From assembly GCA_032158295.1 (NCBI GenBank), contig CM063262.1:1955394-2019393 (forward strand): 64,000 nt of DNA. The letters run 5' to 3'. This DNA comes from Pycnopodia helianthoides (Eukaryota > Echinodermata > Asteroidea > Forcipulatida > Asteriidae). The position numbers and the translations under genes are program-made. Shown piece by piece: positions 12,106 through 23,099 of the stretch (its first letter is position 1; each line of letters begins with the position of its first letter). The notes beneath the pieces are model-generated. The model did no database searches and was not told the origin of the DNA. It saw nothing but the letters and a program-made list of their open reading frames with translations.

Positions 12106-12669
12106 GTGGGTTGGCCAGTCTTTCAGGATCAATAACAGACTTATGTGCTGTTGAATTGTGCCGTCTTTTCTACCAATCGCAGACTTTTGAATGCTAGGTG
12201 GAAGCAGACACACCAGGTAGAATTATATTGTTTACGTAGTTCTAAGCATACGCACATTGCTGAGGACAATAGATTTACCTGGTAAGTCTGCTGCCACCTT
12301 GCGTCCCAATTAATGTCCCCCATTAAATCACATGTTGTTGCCACTTTGGTCTTTTCTTCGATATGCATCGCAGAAGAAACCGAACTGCATTGCGTGTTAA
12401 ACACTTTACGTTAGCATAAATTTTATTTTGTTTTTATATTTGTGTACAGTGTCTTAATATTGCCCCCGAAAATTAGATTTGTGAAAATTACTTGTGGTTA
12501 TAATTATAGTCTCTACTTTGACCAAATGTCGTGTTTTTGTAAGGTATCTAAATAGTTTTAACCGTCTGGGTTTTTCAAATTTTAACTCCATGGCGAGAAT
12601 CCTGAAAAGTTATTTTTAAGTTGCAACAAGCTTTAAGTTGGCAGGTTTTGTTCATTTTCAACACTGTAG

Positions 12670-13004
12670 TTCCTCCTAGCGCGTCATCAATGACACTTTG
12701 AATTCCAATGACGTGGCCTTAACTCCGGATGCAGCAGTCCCCGTTGACCAGAGTGTTGAGTACACCTTTATGTGTGCGGTACGGGGTACCAGACCTTCGG
12801 TTCTCATCACGTGGTTACTTCAAGAAAGGGTGCAATCATCCGGCGGCTCAGGAACTCCGGTAAGGGACGAGTTGTTTGATACTTTGTCCGAGTGGTCCTT
12901 CATACCTAGACGGGACGACCACGGCAGTACGGTGAAGTGTTCGGCTGAGACGGCTGAGACCATGAGTCCGGCCCCGTTCGTGTCTGTCACCTTGCAAGTT
13001 ATAG
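12670..13004 (+). CDS. Ig-like exon 6, with single-base frame break
   Basis: After CTGTAG the phase-1 reading starts VPPSASSMTL, matching the start of exon 5, but runs into TGA. One base more in the TTT at 12697-12699 restores NSNDVALTPDAAVPV and the rest of an Ig-like domain (YTFMCAV, ITWLLQ, STVKCSAE) up to GTAAGG. The exon is 335 nt, one short of a multiple of three. A second acceptor at 12739 would skip the break at the cost of the A strand. Either a consensus error, an allelic lesion or use of the inner acceptor. Confidence 0.65.
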
Positions 13005-13045
13005 GTAAGGACAGGGTTGTCAGTCGATCATCACAAAATAGTGTG

Positions 13046-13449
13046 TTAAAGACACTGGACACTTTGGTAATTGTCAAAGACCAGTCTTCTCACTTGGTGT
13101 ATCTCAACATATGCACAAAATAACAAACCTGTGAAAATTTGAACTCAATATTGGTCGTCGAAGTTGCGAGATAATAATGGAAGAAAAAACGCCCTTGTCC
13201 ATGTTGTCACACGAAGTTGTGTGCTTTCAGATGCTTGATTTCGATTTCGAGACCTCACGCGTGAGGTCTCAAAATCAATTCAAATATTTTACTGAGAAAT
13301 TACTTCTTTCTCAAAAACTACGTTACTTCAGAGGGAGCCGTTTCTCACAATGTTCTGTACTATCAACAGCTCTCCATTGCTCGTTACCAAGTACGTTTTT
13401 ATGCTAACAATTATTTTGAGTAATTACCAATAGTGTCCAGTGCCTTTAA
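13046..13449. mobile_element. TTAA-flanked MITE, copy 2
   Basis: TTAA at both edges. Ends pair as AAGACACTGGACACTTTGGTAA and TTACCAATAGTGTCCAGTGCCTT. The middle carries gaaattacttctttctcaaa and a GAGACCTCACGCGTGAGGTCTC palindrome. It starts 42 bp after the donor of exon 6. Confidence 0.75.
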
Positions 13450-13672
13450 GAGTTATATGCAAATATTACATATACCAGATGCTTTTAATACCAAGAATCG
13501 AGAGAACCTTGCAATACAACCGGGCCCTGGTTGTCCGCAGTGTTTAAGCCTCACACACGAAGTGCGGACTTGAGAACAAAAGTAGTCCACGTAAAGTAGG
13601 CACTTGAAACTCTATGTGGACTTGCACACGTCCACATAGTATTTTTTACAGTGTTGAAGTATATGTTTTTTC

Positions 13673-14014
13673 TTAAAGGCCCTGTACACTATTGGTAAGA
13701 TCGAAAAACACAATGTTCACAGATTCACACATAACTTACATGATTTAAAGTCAGCAATGGTAGAAAGGGTTCCTTAAAATATTTCTGCCTAAAATGCTAT
13801 CGTTTCTGAGAAACGAGTAAAACAATAGTAATTATCGCGCGCGATAATTTGAAAAAACAGAAAACACATAAGATCTCTTTTCACTATTTTCTCGTGACCT
13901 CGATGACCAATTGAGCTTAAACTTTCACAGGTTTGTTTGTTCATGCATATGTTGAATCACACAAAATGTGGACACTGATTTTGAGCTGTTACCGAAAGTG
14001 TACAATACCTTTAA
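13673..14014. mobile_element. TTAA-flanked MITE, copy 3, nested in another repeat
   Basis: The ends AAGGCCCTGTACACTATTGGTAA and TTACCGAAAGTGTACAATACCTT lie inside TTAA copies. The host sequence on both sides matches 23100-23340, where the same junction reads TTCTTAAGAGCAC with no insert, giving a related empty site. Nearly identical to copies at 26356 and 31137. Confidence 0.85.
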
Positions 14015-14222
14015 GTGCACAGAACAAAGGAATGTCCATGATGTTGCTTACATCTCTAAATCCTGCATTGTTAGATAGACAAGTTTTTTGTTCTGAGGTC
14101 CTCTAGTAGTGAAGAACACTCGCGTGTAATTATTATGGTAGACAGAAAGATTATACATCGTCACATCTTGAAGTAGGCACTTCACAAATCCGAAGAGCTT
14201 CCTTGTGCACGGAAAATGATGT

Positions 14223-14262
14223 TTTGGTTTCGGTTACAGGGACCCCTGATGCACCCACCATA
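14223..14262 (+). repeat. Duplicate of the exon-7 acceptor and first codons
   Basis: TTTTGGTTTCGGTTACAGGG and the following CCTGATGCACCCACCAT are repeated about 257 bp downstream at the true exon. The copy reaches TAG within a few codons after the homology ends, so it is a non-functional decoy. Confidence 0.7.
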
Positions 14263-14492
14263 GGACCGGTGACGTCATAAAAGTCAAAAGCGCCCTCTAG
14301 TGACAAATTAAAAAACAGCTCAGAATACACTTTTACTAGATGTTAGTGGGAAAAGTGTTTGATAATCGTGTCATAATTGGTATACTTAATAACCTTCATG
14401 CAGGCAACATTGATGACTCGATGACGTCATCATGTGTCACGCGGTATTGCCTTAAACTTAAAGGTGCATTTTTTTTTTGGTTTCGGTTACAG

Positions 14493-14794
14493 GGCCCCCT
14501 GATGCACCCACCATTGCGGGGGTTACCCTGATGACGGAGAATGACCCCGTTGATTTGACATGCACTGCTGGGAATGGGTATCCAGATGACTGGGTTCTGG
14601 CCTGGCTCATCGACGACACACCCCTTGATACCAACACAACCACCACGCCCAGCTCCTTGGGGACTCGTTTCAGTTTCTCCAGTGCGTTGACGTTCACACC
14701 GGTAGACGGGACAACGGACAAAGCATCGTTTGCAGGGCAGTAAGAGGAGTGGATACTTCTGCAGATGGGACGTCTGGTCCGCTCAATGTACAAT
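14493..14794 (+). CDS. Ig-like exon 7, with single-base frame break
   Basis: Starts GPPDAPTIAGVTLM in phase 1 after GGTTACAG; DLTCTAG gives the B-strand Cys and LAWLIDD the C-strand Trp. The frame then ends early at AGGGCAGTAA. One extra base in TTT at 14729-14731 would give the F-strand Cys followed by RAVRGVDTSADG, ending in phase 1 at GTAGGT, which joins exon 8. Length 302 nt is one short of the expected multiple of three. Confidence 0.65.
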
Positions 14795-15166
14795 GTAGGT
14801 TTGTAAAAAGATTTTGAAACTGAGGAGCACTAGTGCGTGCCTGATCGGTGGTCGTGACTTCTCAGTGCCACTCTACCATCTTCAACTTTACGGCTGAACT
14901 AAAGTTGGCGCTTCATACTCAGCCATATCTTTCAACTCTTTTTACACTTTGCGCCAATCTGGCAAGATGAGACAGAATTCTGCAAAACCAATGAAAACCA
15001 GCTTTTCCAAACTTTTTCCAATAGGCCTTTTTCAACATTTGTAACATAAAAATAAAACAATCAATCAATCAATCAATCAGTCGATAAAAAATATATCTCG
15101 GTTCAAACCCACGTTGATTTCAAGTACACACTTGCAAACTATTATTTTTCTTTCTTCATGTTTCAG

Positions 15167-15493
15167 ATGAGGTGTTTTTTATAAATACGGATGACTTGAC
15201 CGTTGGAGCCAAAGAGGGCGCTACCGCTCTTCTAAGATGTACAGCCATGGGCAATCCACTCCCTCAAACGGAGTGGATCAGTGACACTGGAGAAAGAATT
15301 ACCAATCAGACGGAACCGGGCAAACTCAACGTGGCCCATACCACTAGCGGTGATGACATGGAGGGATACAGCGTGGCTAGCACGTTAGAGATCACGAGAG
15401 TGGTTGCGACCAGTGACTACGGAGTGTACACGTGTCAAAGCGGGAATGGCATCGGCATGGCCGTCTCATTGGACATTGAGCTCAATGACCAAG
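15167..15493 (+). CDS. Ig-like (I-set type) exon 8
   Basis: A 327-nt phase-1 exon. ATALLRCTAMGNPLP, TEWISDTG and SDYGVYTCQSGNGIG are classical I-set hallmarks (B-strand Cys, C-strand Trp, DxGxYxC). The donor is GTAAAG. Frame intact. This is the most membrane-proximal Ig domain. Confidence 0.85.
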
Positions 15494-15549
15494 GTAAAGA
15501 GTTCACACTTCAAAACACTTCAAAACACTTCACAGCGTTGCTCAAACTT

Positions 15550-16090
15550 GAGGCGTGTTGTGGCCAAGGGGTTGAGGGCACATTCTGCTGATCAGAAACA
15601 CCAGAGCTTGAGTCCAGTGCACTTGACCGATCGGCCACGACACGCCGTATTAAACCATAATAAACCACGCTCCTCCACTTCTGTTTTATGATTTACAAAC
15701 GAAAGTCGGGGATTTCCCCTTTCACATTTATTTCTGGCATGGTTCCACAAAGAAAAATAACGTCAAATTCGTTCATGTCAAAGTGTCGCATTCAAGCCGA
15801 TATAATATGGATCAAGTTTGTGTTAAATTAAAATATTGTTGGATTAATGGTATACCTTTCTGACAAAGAAACCAATGGACCCTCAAAAGTACCTAGCACT
15901 GTAACCCTAAAGGACTGAAGATAACTGTGAAGAAATGTTCAGTTTGAGATGTAGGAGGAAAGCACCAAAAATAGAGGAAACCCATGCAATCAGGTTGTAA
16001 CTGAAAACTCCATCCACATGCAAGAATCCGGTCTCAGGATTCGAACCGGGGTCCATTGAGGTGATAGGAAAGGGAAGAAATTACTCAGCC
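15550..16090 (-). mobile_element. tRNA-derived SINE-like fragments
   Basis: On the minus strand 15586-15650 reads GTGGCCGATCGGTCAAGTGC with a GGACTCAAGCT anticodon-arm-like string, similar to the SINE head at 25893-25982. Around 16025-16055 the minus strand has a B-box-like GGTTCGAATCC. The pieces are degraded and their limits uncertain. Confidence 0.5.
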
Positions 16091-16285
16091 AATCTGAATG
16101 CCCCAAAAAACATTGGAAGCAAGATTCGAGCGTAAGACGACTGAAAATGCCCAAAACACATTGGAAGCAAGATTTGAGCACCGATGGGTGCGCGATGACA
16201 CCATTTTGACCAATGAACATGAACTGTTGACCATTTTAGATTTGTTGTCACAACATATGAATACATTACACTTTGACTTTGGCAG

Positions 16286-16581
16286 TTAAGCCACAACCTC
16301 CAACCAGCGTTACAATCGACCGGGGTCAAATCACAGCTACATCTGTGCAAGTCGTATGGACCCCTGGGAACGACGGCGGCGAGACTCAGTGGTTTTACGT
16401 CAATCGCCGCCAAGTTACAACGAGCGTGGGTTTCGACCCCGCTACACGCAGCAAGCGGATCGACGATGTTACTGAGTACCTGCTGGAGCGACTCAGTCCG
16501 TTCAGCTTATATGAGATTGCAGTGTACGCCGGAATGCAAACGGCCTCAGCAAACCTGTCAAGAGGAATGCGACAACTCTAC
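16286..16581 (+). CDS. Fibronectin type III exon
   Basis: Starts VKPQPPTSVTIDRG in phase 1 after TTTGGCAG. VQVVWTP, GDGGETQWFYV-like spacing, YLLERLSPFSLYEIAVYA and SRGM fit an FN3 domain. The strong donor GTAAGT at 16582 leaves phase 0, which does not fit the next exon (phase 1 needed). A possible 21-nt exon at 16791-16811 (RRTLKIW) would not change the phase. A single-base shift near the end of this exon is the simplest explanation. Confidence 0.7.
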
Positions 16582-16964
16582 GTAAGTTCCTTTGGTTTGT
16601 TCGGGAAGTTTTGTTTTAATTACCGTGAAAGTTTCACTGTGTTGATCATTCAGGAAAAGTTAAACGACGAAAGTTTATTTGTTTGAATTTTGAAGAAAGG
16701 TTTTTTGAGCCTTTGACAGAGCTTTTATAAAATATCACTCAAGTTTAAAGAAATTAAATAAAAAGTTTAATGTTCTTCTCTTTTTTTCAGCGTCGAACCC
16801 TGAAAATTTGGGTAAGCATACAAATTCTGTTTTCGTGTTCGAAAGAGCTCTTACTGCCAAATGAATGTAGCTTATGCAGGAAGATTTTTTATATCTCTTC
16901 CCATTTTTTTGAGCCTGACGTGAATTGTATGTCTGTGTTACGTCTTCGTAAATTAACTTGTCAG

Positions 16965-17181
16965 GTATTGACGTGACTCTAAGCCGGGCAACAGGCACAA
17001 TCTCCTTGGAGAATATTCCACAAAATGGCGACGGCTGTTTGCAGCTAGAATTTCGTCTGAACGAGCAGAGTAAACTGGTACAACTACGGTGGCTGCCAAG
17101 GGACAAACACCGAGTTGATGCTGGAGGAGATACGGTCTCGGTTCTGTCAGGACGGTCTGTGCAGCGAACCCAGTCAAGCAG
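16965..17181 (+). CDS. Juxtamembrane extracellular exon, frame switches inside
   Basis: Begins IDVTLSRATGTISLENIP in phase 1 and ends, in another frame, RSRFCQDGLCSEPSQA in phase 1, which joins the transmembrane exon exactly. The switch falls near 17069-17073; after it the frame reads VNWYNYGGCQGTNTEL. Cysteines at GDGC, YGGC, RFC and GLC suggest a small disulfide-bonded unit. The YGGC string recalls Kunitz domains, but the spacing does not fit. I do not assign a family. Confidence 0.5.
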
Positions 17182-17434
17182 GTAAAGAGTCGAGATCCTT
17201 AAAAGTCATAATCTCGCCAGGCTCGAGACTTCAGTTAAGTTCACTTTTGAAAAAAAAAACAACACAACCTTTTGTGTCAAAATGAAAATCCCGCGTCTTC
17301 AGAAACTAGCAGTTTGTTTCACAGTTGGAAAGTGCTTTGTTTCTCCTTCTTCAGCTAAAGGAACAACATTGAGGTGAAGGGTACCCTTCAAGAATATGTT
17401 AATAGAGGAGTAATATAAAGGAGATGTAAACATA

Positions 17435-17668
17435 GACTGGTCCCCTGTCCTTATCCTTGCGGATAAGGACAGGCACATGTCTATTCATTAAAATGATGGT
17501 CACTGCTAGACTGGTCCCCTGTCCGACTGGTCCCCTATCCGCAACACCGCAGTGGGATGCGAGGTCAAAGGTGCGTTTGTCAGGATTCCTCCAAGCGCTC
17601 GAAGCCGGTCTCTGGCGTAAAACACGAGCCTCGAAGTGTGACGTCAGATGTTCGGGCTAATGTAAACC
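17435..17668. repeat. Interspersed repeat R2, copy 2
   Basis: Same family and orientation as 10740-10975. Its left part forms the hairpin CTGTCCTTATCC/GGATAAGGACAG. Confidence 0.75.
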
Positions 17669-17703
17669 ATCCTCATCGTGTCTTTGTATTTTGATTGTTT
17701 CAG

Positions 17704-17828
17704 ATGTAGACGCGTCACGAGGTGACGTAGGACTAATCGTTGGCATTGTTCTACTCATTGTGATTCTTCTGGTCGTCGTTCTGGCGTTTCTGGTCTTTAT
17801 CTTCCACCGAAGACGAGTCTACAGATGA
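17704..17828 (+). CDS. Transmembrane exon of the receptor kinase
   Basis: In phase 1 it reads VDASRGDVG, then a long hydrophobic helix (LIVGIVLLIVILLVVVLA and FLVFIF), then stop-transfer HRRRVYR. TGA immediately precedes a perfect GTAAGT donor. The following exons need phase 1 here, so one base is missing from this exon (125 nt, not 126). Read literally, the transcript would give a membrane receptor without a kinase. Confidence 0.7.
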
Positions 17829-18299
17829 GTAAGTCATGCAGGTTCCTTGCGTTGTCTCAAAAACAATTGGCGCCTCTTGTTATCCAAATAAATGTAAACT
17901 GGCCATTTAACACCGGCTGGTACGTGATGGGATTGTGCCTTTGGTGTTATACAAGCATGAATTTTGGCACACATGAGTATGTCATGAGAAAGTGGTTTGG
18001 CTATGAAGCCATCTCAGATGGAAAACAAATATTGGAACAATTTTGAACAATTTGAATTTTGTTCGTTATTCTACGGATATTCTTTTCAAAAATTGAAGTT
18101 TCACTGGCCCTGTTAGCCAAATATCTTTCTCATGAAATGGTCTGGTTGTTTGCCAAAATCCATTTTTTATCAAAGACACCCCCCCCCCCCCAATTATTTC
18201 CCCTATCTGCCCCAAAATATTGGTAATCATTGTCAACAAACGATGCAATGCGATCAAATTAAAGGAGAGTAACTCAATGTTTATATTTTTTTCTTTCAG

Positions 18300-18324
18300 G
18301 TAAACAAGCTCTTGTTTCAAAGCA
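18300..18324 (+). CDS. Short cytoplasmic exon 1
   Basis: 25 nt between TTTCTTTCAG and GTAAGT. In phase 1 it encodes KQALVSK and ends in phase 2, which fits the next exon. Other phases fail in the kinase exon. Confidence 0.6.
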
Positions 18325-18643
18325 GTAAGTTAGCCTATATTCTCAAATATATTTTAAATATCTGATCACGAATGCCTGCAAGAATTTACACCTGAAATCG
18401 GTATATTTTGTTTCACTTTGAAAAAATTCACTGAATCTGGCAGAGCAAAGGAGATTTTTTTAAATTTTGCTTAATATTTAAGTTTAACCGGATTTAAAGA
18501 CAAAAATGTCGTCTTTGACTTCCCCCAAAAAAAGTAGCTAAAGTGAAGAATTGTTTTCTTACTTGTTGTTTTAGTTGGAAACGTTTTTTTACAATTTCAG
18601 TATTTTTACTTTTAAATATACTCTGTATTCAATTTGTCAACAG

Positions 18644-18678
18644 GAAGAAAAAACCCGAAATGGAATATCAAGAATTGG
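18644..18678 (+). CDS. Short cytoplasmic exon 2
   Basis: 35 nt after CAACAG, phase 2 to 1, encoding KKKPEMEYQEL. The Lys run and a tyrosine in EYQEL mark the juxtamembrane segment. Confidence 0.65.
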
Positions 18679-19151
18679 GTAAGAAATTTACAAAAAACTG
18701 CGTCACTATTGCTTGTCTATTAATTTTTTTTTTTTTTTTTTGCAGGCCCCCTATGTTTTTTTGCTTAACATAAAAATACATCAAACAAACAAAACAAATA
18801 AATCATTACCATTTTTATAAAAAAAATTGCAAAGATCACAATGTAAGATTTTCAGCTTGTTTTGGTTTTGGACAGGGCAAAGGAACTGAGCTATGTGCAT
18901 TATTTGATCTCTTTTGGGAGAAGTGATGGTTCTTCGAAGAACCAGGTTTGCGATCTTGTAGATTTTCTACGTTTTGAACTGTGTGCTCTGCATTCTCCCG
19001 AAGGCGGGCAAGTTGTGGTTATTCGGATAACGATTTGGTTTGTGCACGAGTCTATGAGAATATCGCCCTATAAGAGCCCGTTACAATGATTATCATTATT
19101 TTCATCAACCATACATCAATACATGGTAGTTTGTGCCGAATTCTCTTACAG

Positions 19152-19379
19152 ATATACCGATGCAAATAGTTTCCGGTCCTCCAGCGGCCAAACGTATAGA
19201 GCCGGAACCAGCCTATGACGATGTCCCTGAAATCGACATCATTACGGCTGTGCCAAGAGACAGGGTGGAAATCACGAAACCTCTCGGCGAGGGCGCTTTT
19301 GGTCGGGTCTTACTCGGTAAAGCTCGGAGTATCGTCCGAAGAGGAGTAGTGACCGATGTGGCCATCAAAACTTTGAAAG
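19152..19379 (+). CDS. Kinase exon 1: juxtamembrane and glycine-rich loop
   Basis: A 228-nt exon, phase 1 to 1. After the juxtamembrane EPEPAYDDVPEIDI it contains the glycine-rich loop LGEGAFGRVLLG and the beta-3 VAIKTLK with the ATP-anchoring Lys. Tyr in AYDDVP may be a docking site. A MITE begins 26 bp after the donor. Confidence 0.9.
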
Positions 19380-19405
19380 GTGAGCTTAAGTCTGCGGGTC
19401 AGTCC

Positions 19406-19756
19406 TTAAGGCACATCCAACAGTTGGTAATTTTCAAAGACTAGTATCCGCACTTTATGTGACCCAACATGTACATGAAATAACAAACCTGTGAAATGTT
19501 AAGCACAATCGGTCATCGGAGTCACGAGAAAACAGTGAAAAAACCTTATAATGTTTTCAATGTTTTCAAACACCAGGTTTTGGACACGCGCGATAAAGAC
19601 TAATTGTTTTACTCATTTCCTAAAAACTATAACAATTCAAGCAAAACTATTTCAAGGGAAGTTTACCACCATGACCATCTTTATACCATGTTAGTTATGA
19701 ACAAATCTGTGAATATTTATATTTTCAATCTTACCAATGTTGTACACACCCTTTAA
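19406..19756. mobile_element. TTAA-flanked MITE, copy 4
   Basis: TTAA edges with AAGGCACATCCAACAGTTGGTAA at the left and TTACCAATGTTGTACACACCCTTT at the right. The middle carries the family motif cacgagaaaacagtgaaaa. Confidence 0.7.
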
Positions 19757-20060
19757 ACACACGGCAGTTTGGCATCTAAGCGAAGCTCGAGATCCAGCAA
19801 TTTAGTTCGCTCTAAATGTATCTCTAGTTAACAAACAGCCTGGATTGAATTTAAGAACAGGGTTCATGTCACATTAGGTCATGGCTCCCTCTATGTTCAT
19901 GCATGGTTAGAGGCTATATAGGACAGAGCTATATTACGTTTTTGGGGCTACATTATTAAGTTCCGCCTAGAGGGTCACATATTATTAACCGGTCTTTATT
20001 GGCAGTTTTAGACCGAGTCACCAGTCTGGTCCTTATTCTCTGATTGATTGTGTTTTCTAG

Positions 20061-20171
20061 ACGGGGCAGGGCCTACACAGAAGGACGATCTGCTGCGGGA
20101 ACTAGACCTCATGAAGAGCCTTCCAACGCACAACAACGTGGTCAAGCTGCTTGGATTCTGTATTGAGAAAG
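20061..20171 (+). CDS. Kinase exon 2: alpha-C helix
   Basis: A 111-nt exon, phase 1 to 1, encoding DDLLRELDLMKSL with the alpha-C Glu, then HNNVVKLLGFCIEK. Conserved order for FGFR/VEGFR-like kinases. Frame intact. Confidence 0.9.
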
Positions 20172-20236
20172 GTAAAACCTGTCTTCATTTTTTAGAACCA
20201 TTAACAGTTTCGCTTCTCAGTACAATCAACATCATT

Positions 20237-20390
20237 TTTTGCCGCCATCTTAGAGATAAACCGATGAGGAAACAATGGAAACGCACAGATTTGTACGCGC
20301 GGCGCACATCATTGGCCAATGAACAACTTCATTTTGACCTCTATTGGAGAGGGCGCCCTACTGAAATGACGTCATGTGCATCAGGTCTAT
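20237..20390. repeat. Short repeat shared with 56590-56750
   Basis: CGCCATCTTAGAG, GGAAACAATGGAAA, CGCGCGGCGCACA and GAGGGCGCCCTACT..AAATGACGTCAT recur at 56.6 kb. The right end was caught in the 143-bp tandem duplication that follows. Confidence 0.7.
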
Positions 20391-20617
20391 TTTGTCGACA
20401 TTTATTTCATTTAATTTTCACAGATCCCATTTCCATCATCGTGGTGCTCCTCTCTAAAGGGAACCTGAAGGACCTTTTGACCTCTATGGGAGAGGGCGCC
20501 CTACTCAAATGACGTCATTTGCATAACGTCTATGTTGTCGACATTTATTTCATTTAATTTGCACAGATCCCATTTACATCATCGTGGAGCTCCTCCCTAA
20601 GGGAAACCTGAAGGACC
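20332..20617 (+). repeat. 143-bp tandem duplication spanning an exon start
   Basis: Units 20332-20474 and 20475-20617 both begin TTTTGACC, and the same 8 bp occurs again at 20618 inside the true exon. The unit joins the end of the short repeat to the intron acceptor and first 17-18 codons of the kinase exon, so the duplication probably arose at this microhomology. Confidence 0.85.
20424..20511 (+). pseudogene. Duplicated partial kinase exon
   Basis: After its own CACAG acceptor it reads DPISIIVVLLSKGNLKDLLT, then leaves homology and reaches TGA at 20510. It differs from the intact exon by the hinge Glu changed to Val. If used it would truncate the kinase; it has no donor of its own. Confidence 0.75.
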
Positions 20618-20762
20618 TTTTGACCGAGAGCAGGGGCAAAGGAAAAGCCAAGCTACAGGTGTACGGCAACTTACACGGTACCAGCAAGAACCTTACCTCC
20701 CGCGACCTCATCGCCATGGGACGGGATGTTGCCGACGGTATGGCTTCCTATCGGACCAGGAG
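20567..20762 (+). CDS. Kinase exon 3: hinge and alpha-D/E, with frame break
   Basis: Reads DPIYIIVELLPKGNLKDLLT, then a kinase insert of about 25 residues, then SRDLIAMGRDVADGMA. At 20745 the frame slips: one more T gives FLSDQE in phase 0 before GTAAAG, which joins CIHRDL of the next exon as in other receptor kinases. Length 196 nt, one short. Confidence 0.8.
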
Positions 20763-21281
20763 GTAAAGAGAATAATCAAAAACAGAGGATATTGGAGTAG
20801 AATTTGAAACCTTTGACTTTGTCTCCTGAAGACGATCAGAGCATACTGGTCGAAACGCCGAGTTGTTTCAGAACCACCACAACTCATGGATAGAGTTTTA
20901 TGTATAATATGGTGTCTTTGCAAATCTATCTAGGAGATTCAATTCAAATCAATTCAATTTAAGCTCACACTTATTTCCATACTTCATGAAAATTTCCAAA
21001 CAGTACATACCCCAAAAAGCATTATTTACAAGGCAGAATATAAGATAAGTATGGAGGCATGTCCTTTAATATTCCTGAGAAGGATTTGTTGACATCTGTT
21101 GAAGATAGCCTTAGAACCAGTTGTCAGCTAATTACCTACAGTAAGTTAACATGGACCAGATGCATTGTAAATTATTTCCATAATACTGACAACTGCAATG
21201 ATGTAAGACTATATAGTTTAGTTGTTTCCTTTTGTCTTTCTTAACTGAAATGTGATCACCGAATGACTTTGTTTTGTACAG

Positions 21282-21404
21282 TGTATACACAGGGATTTGG
21301 CTGCCCGTAATATTCTCGTGAATAAGGACATGGTTTGCAAAGTGGCTGATTTTGGACTTGCTCGGGACGTGAAAGATGAACGAGTTTATCATCGTAAATC
21401 CGAC
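21282..21404 (+). CDS. Kinase exon 4: catalytic and DFG loops
   Basis: A 123-nt exon, phase 0 to 0. [13 protein letters not shown] holds the catalytic Asp and Asn, and [10 protein letters not shown] the metal-binding Asp. The activation segment has one Tyr (ERVYHRKSD). All catalytic residues are present. Confidence 0.92.
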
Positions 21405-21624
21405 GTAAGATTTCTCTTATATATCGTCACTGTTTTTACAAAGAGCCGACGTATCTTAAAATGACAAATATTGATTGATACAGGAAGAACTCTTTATCTC
21501 TAGCTCTGTAACTGTATTTTGCGTTTTCACGACGAGCATTTGAAAGCACACAGATTTATGCAACACGCTGGCAACAAGGGTGTTTTTTTTCTTTAAGTTT
21601 CTTCTTGCAACTTAAAGTCTCTAG

Positions 21625-21897
<273 letters not shown>

Positions 21898-22632
21898 TAA
21901 TCATCAAAATGTTTTATATTTTTATGAGTTGGTACAAGTTGCAAGGGTACCCCAGCCAGCTCCTTCAAATTCCTCAATCTAATTATATCTATAGTATGAA
22001 AAAAAAATAGAATTATCTGTTTATATTATACGACATTTTCCCTAGAGTAGAGTAACAAAGCTACTGGAAGATGGAGACATAGTCTTAGTTTATGCTTAAC
22101 GATGAACTCATTAAGCAGTTGTGCCTGAAGCAGTTGTTCCCCCTTCTTGTTTCCCCCTTGCGTTCTCGAATGGCGAAGATCACACAAAACGAGATTTTGC
22201 GAGTTTACAAAAACGAGGCTTTGACATTGTCCCGCCCTGTAGCTAAAACAAAACTGAAACAAAGCCATAATACAAAACTATTCTTAACATCACGAAACCC
22301 TTGCTCTGGTCTTTCCTTGTTTTTCTTTAGTGGGCGGGAAGTAGCAGTGTTGAAAGATCCCCCAACTTCAACAAACAAAACAACAACAACAACAACAAAA
22401 ACTTGACCTGCATTTCGAGTCCGCATGCTTAGTTCTTGTTTTTTTGTTTCTCTCCTTCAGGCATCTGATCAATATTGTTTTAAAATGCAGCCACCATGGT
22501 TTAAATAATTTAAAAGCCATGTTTGTGGTTTGTTTCGTTTCCCTTTGTTTTGTTGTTTTCGTTTCAATGTTTGTTAGATGTTGAGAAAGTAATTTTGTTT
22601 GTTTGTTTGTTTGTTTGTTTACGTTTTGGTAG

Positions 22633-22729
22633 GTGCACGGCCTTATCCGTCCATGAGTGTGAAAGCTGTGACCACCGAAATCCGCAATGGATACAGAATG
22701 CCAAGACCAGAACACTGCCAGGATGACTT
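22633..22729 (+). CDS. Kinase exon 6: alpha-G/H
   Basis: ARPYPSMSVKAVTTEIRNGY then RMPRPEHCQDD, the usual YPGM..GYRMPRP region. Phase 1 to 2, donor GTGAGT. Confidence 0.9.
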
Positions 22730-23099
22730 GTGAGTTTAACCTCAAGTTGAGAAAGTTATTTAAAAAAAAAAAAAAAGCAAAGCGTCAACCTGAACACAAA
22801 AGATGTACAAACTATGAGAATCTCCAGACTTAATGTGGGCACTCGTTCAAAATGCATAACATACCACGTGCGGACCTGTGCTCATATTCTGTAGGAAGCA
22901 AAAATCAAAACCAATAAAGGGAAAATACAAGGTATCCAAATGGAAATTGTAAAAACTGGGATGCTCCACAAGGAATGTTAAGTGCAAAGCCTATGAGAAC
23001 ATGTTAAGTACAGGGACAGAGGAAAGAACAATAGAAGTTTCCAAACGGATGCATTTTGTTTAAGCATTACATTTGAAGTCTGGTCCTGAGAATAGAATA

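Noticed and set aside
16791..16811. 21-nt micro-exon RRTLKIW between FN3 and the juxtamembrane exon
   Set aside because: Flanked by good splice strings but does not solve the phase conflict; too short to accept without transcript data.
16965..17181. Kunitz inhibitor domain in the juxtamembrane exon
   Set aside because: YGGC is suggestive, but cysteine number and spacing do not fit the family.
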